The translations under genes were made by a program, and so were the position numbers. Of a stretch of 64,000 nucleotides of DNA, positions 62,597 through 64,000 are shown one piece after another. This DNA is from Candidatus Paraprochloron terpiosi LD05 (GTDB taxonomy: Bacteria; Cyanobacteriota; Cyanobacteriia; Cyanobacteriales; Prochloraceae), in the NCBI GenBank assembly GCA_018141785.1, contig CP073341.1, forward strand, positions 1,591,422 to 1,655,421. Direction: 5' to 3'. Each line of letters opens with the position of its first letter. Position 1 is the stretch's first letter. Under the pieces are notes generated by a model. That model was not told where the DNA came from. It was given only the letters and a program-made list of their open reading frames with translations, and did not search any database.

Positions 62597-64000
62597 ATGA
62601 AGGAAGCAATCAACTCAAATTACCGCATGGAGCGAGATTCCATGGGAGAACGACAAATTCCAGGGGAAGTTTACTACGGGATCCAAACTGTGCGAGCCGT
62701 GGAAAACTTCCCTATTAGCGGTATAAAACCCCTTCCTATCTACGTAGATGCTTGTGTATTGATTAAAAAAGCTACTGCTATAGTTAATGGCAAACTGGGT
62801 TGTATTCCGAAAGACATCTCACAAGCAATTGTACAAGCAGCAGATGAAGTAGTCCAAGGAAAGTTGAGAGAGCAATTTGTGGTGGATATTTACCAAGCAG
62901 GTGCAGGTACTTCCCACCACATGAATGTGAATGAGGTGCTGGCTAATCGAGCATTGGAGATTTTAGGGGATAAAAAGGGCAATTATCAGCGTCTCAGTCC
63001 CAACGACCATGTTAATTACGGTCAGTCTACCAATGACGTCATTCCTACGGCAATTCGCATTGGAGCATTGCTAGCGTTAGAACATTCTCTTTATCCCGCT
63101 ATGTCTGAGGCGATCGCCATTTTAGATAACAAAGGTGAGGAATTTCAACATATCGTCCGTTCCGGGAGAACTCACCTCCAAGACGCTGTACCCGTGAGAC
63201 TGGGGGAGACTTTCCGTGGTTGGGGACAAATTCTCATGGACCATCTGAGTAGAATTGAAACAGCAACTGAGGATTTAATGGTGTTAGGTTTGGGAGGTAG
63301 TGCTGCGGGAACTGGTTTAAATACCCATCCTGAATATCGCCACCAAGTTATTGCTATTTTATCAGAATTAATTCAACAACCCCTCCAACCCGCTTCCCAT
63401 TTGATGGCAGCAATGCAAAGTATGGCTCCTTTTGTGGCTGTAAGCGGAACCTTGCGCAATCTCGCCACGGATTGTATTAAAATCTCCCATGACTTGCGCT
63501 TGCTGGACTCCGGACCAAAAACTGGCTTCAAAGAAATCCAATTACCCCCTGTACAACCTGGATCCTCAATTATGCCCGGAAAATATAATCCGGTGATTTG
63601 TGAGATGATGTCTATGGTTTGTTTTCAGGTAATGGGGTACGATACAGCTATCGCCATGTGCGCTCAAGCAGGACAATTAGAACTGAACGTGATGATGCCT
63701 TTAATTGCTTATAACCTCATCCACAGTATCGAAATTCTGGGCAATACTATTCAGCAAATGGGTAAGCGCTGTCTGGCGGATATTGTGGCAATTGAAGAGC
63801 GCTGTCGAGACTACGCCGAAGGAAGTCTAGCTTTAGTAACGGCTCTCAATCCCCACATTGGTTATCTTAAAGCTGCTGCTGTAGCTAAAAAGTCCCTAGA
63901 AACAGGAAAATCTATCAGGGAAGTTGTTTTAGGACAAGGTTTAATGACAGAAGAGGCATTAGCTAAAGTGCTGGACTTGGAAAAAATGAGTAAATTACCA
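62597..64000 (+). CDS. aspA: Aspartate ammonia-lyase, 5' part (open at window end)
   Basis: The frame opens MKEAINSNYRMERDSMGERQ at ATG 62597 and stays open for 468 codons to the window edge. It is an aspartase/fumarase-fold enzyme: EVYYGIQTVRAVENFPIS, YQAGAGTSHHMNVNEVLANR, SPNDHVNYGQSTNDVIPTAI, GRTHLQDAVP and the catalytic loop PGSSIMPGKYNPVICEMM near residue 325. The N-terminal YYGxxTxRAxENFxIS and DxYQxGAGTS forms fit aspartase better than fumarase. It would convert aspartate to fumarate and ammonia. Fumarase is the main alternative. No ribosome binding site stands out. Confidence 0.85.
   Translation, partial: MKEAINSNYRMERDSMGERQIPGEVYYGIQTVRAVENFPISGIKPLPIYVDACVLIKKATAIVNGKLGCIPKDISQAIVQAADEVVQGKLREQFVVDIYQAGAGTSHHMNVNEVLANRALEILGDKKGNYQRLSPNDHVNYGQSTNDVIPTAIRIGALLALEHSLYPAMSEAIAILDNKGEEFQHIVRSGRTHLQDAVPVRLGETFRGWGQILMDHLSRIETATEDLMVLGLGGSAAGTGLNTHPEYRHQVIAILSELIQQPLQPASHLMAAMQSMAPFVAVSGTLRNLATDCIKISHDLRLLDSGPKTGFKEIQLPPVQPGSSIMPGKYNPVICEMMSMVCFQVMGYDTAIAMCAQAGQLELNVMMPLIAYNLIHSIEILGNTIQQMGKRCLADIVAIEERCRDYAEGSLALVTALNPHIGYLKAAAVAKKSLETGKSIREVVLGQGLMTEEALAKVLDLEKMSKLP

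Overview
The window comes from a cyanobacterium, probably a filamentous one with a repeat-rich, accessory-laden genome. The evidence is chlorophyll synthase (chlG), carboxysome shell genes ccmK3/ccmK4, CP12, the clock input protein LdpA, plant-type ferredoxin, biliverdin reductase, a ThiO-ThiG fusion, an Ycf45-like R3H ATPase, HIP1-like GCGATCGC sites and the short tandem CGCARAG repeats typical of this phylum. I assign no species.

Layout. 1-6.5 kb: the 3' end of a type ISP restriction-modification gene, broken at its last codons by a group II intron lying antisense to it. A second, related group II intron lies in the sense direction inside an unrecognised gene, and joining its exons restores one reading frame. 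Both intron-encoded reverse transcriptases are damaged. 6.5-11.6 kb: photosynthetic housekeeping genes (glcD, cp12, DUF3177, chlG, a Get3/ArsA-like ATPase, DUF2862). 11.7-15.3 kb: three paralogous coiled-coil PD-(D/E)XK-like genes around a decayed CoiA-like gene. 15.3-21 kb: a glycosyltransferase pseudogene, a radical SAM protein, and an overlapping ATPase plus TOPRIM-like pair resembling a split OLD-type defence module. 21-33.5 kb: thiO-thiG, gor, dacB, ccmK3/K4, an ABC permease and assorted enzymes, separated by dispersed repeats. 33.5-42 kb: a PlsY-like/PEP-synthase-like fusion, then a duplicated and partly decayed glycosyltransferase/beta-helix surface-protein region. 42-49 kb: bvdR, petF, a Bax1-like DUF790 gene, a remnant toxin-antitoxin pair and two Ser/Thr kinases with WG repeats. 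49-60.8 kb: central carbon genes (transketolase-like, glgP, gnd), hicBA with a shortened toxin, ldpA and the R3H ATPase. 60.8-62.5 kb: several damaged toxin-antitoxin loci. The window ends inside aspA.

Two themes stand out. Core photosynthesis and carbon genes (glycolate oxidation, CP12 control of the Calvin cycle, the oxidative pentose phosphate step, glycogen breakdown, carboxysome shell, chlorophyll, bilin and ferredoxin chemistry) look intact. Accessory genes (introns, toxins, glycosyltransferases, TPR protein, adhesin) carry in-frame stops, deletions or frameshifts. Several of those stops are best explained by a single G:C to A:T change. Gene ends and starts repeatedly run into short dispersed repeats. 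All family assignments are from sequence recognition, with no database search.
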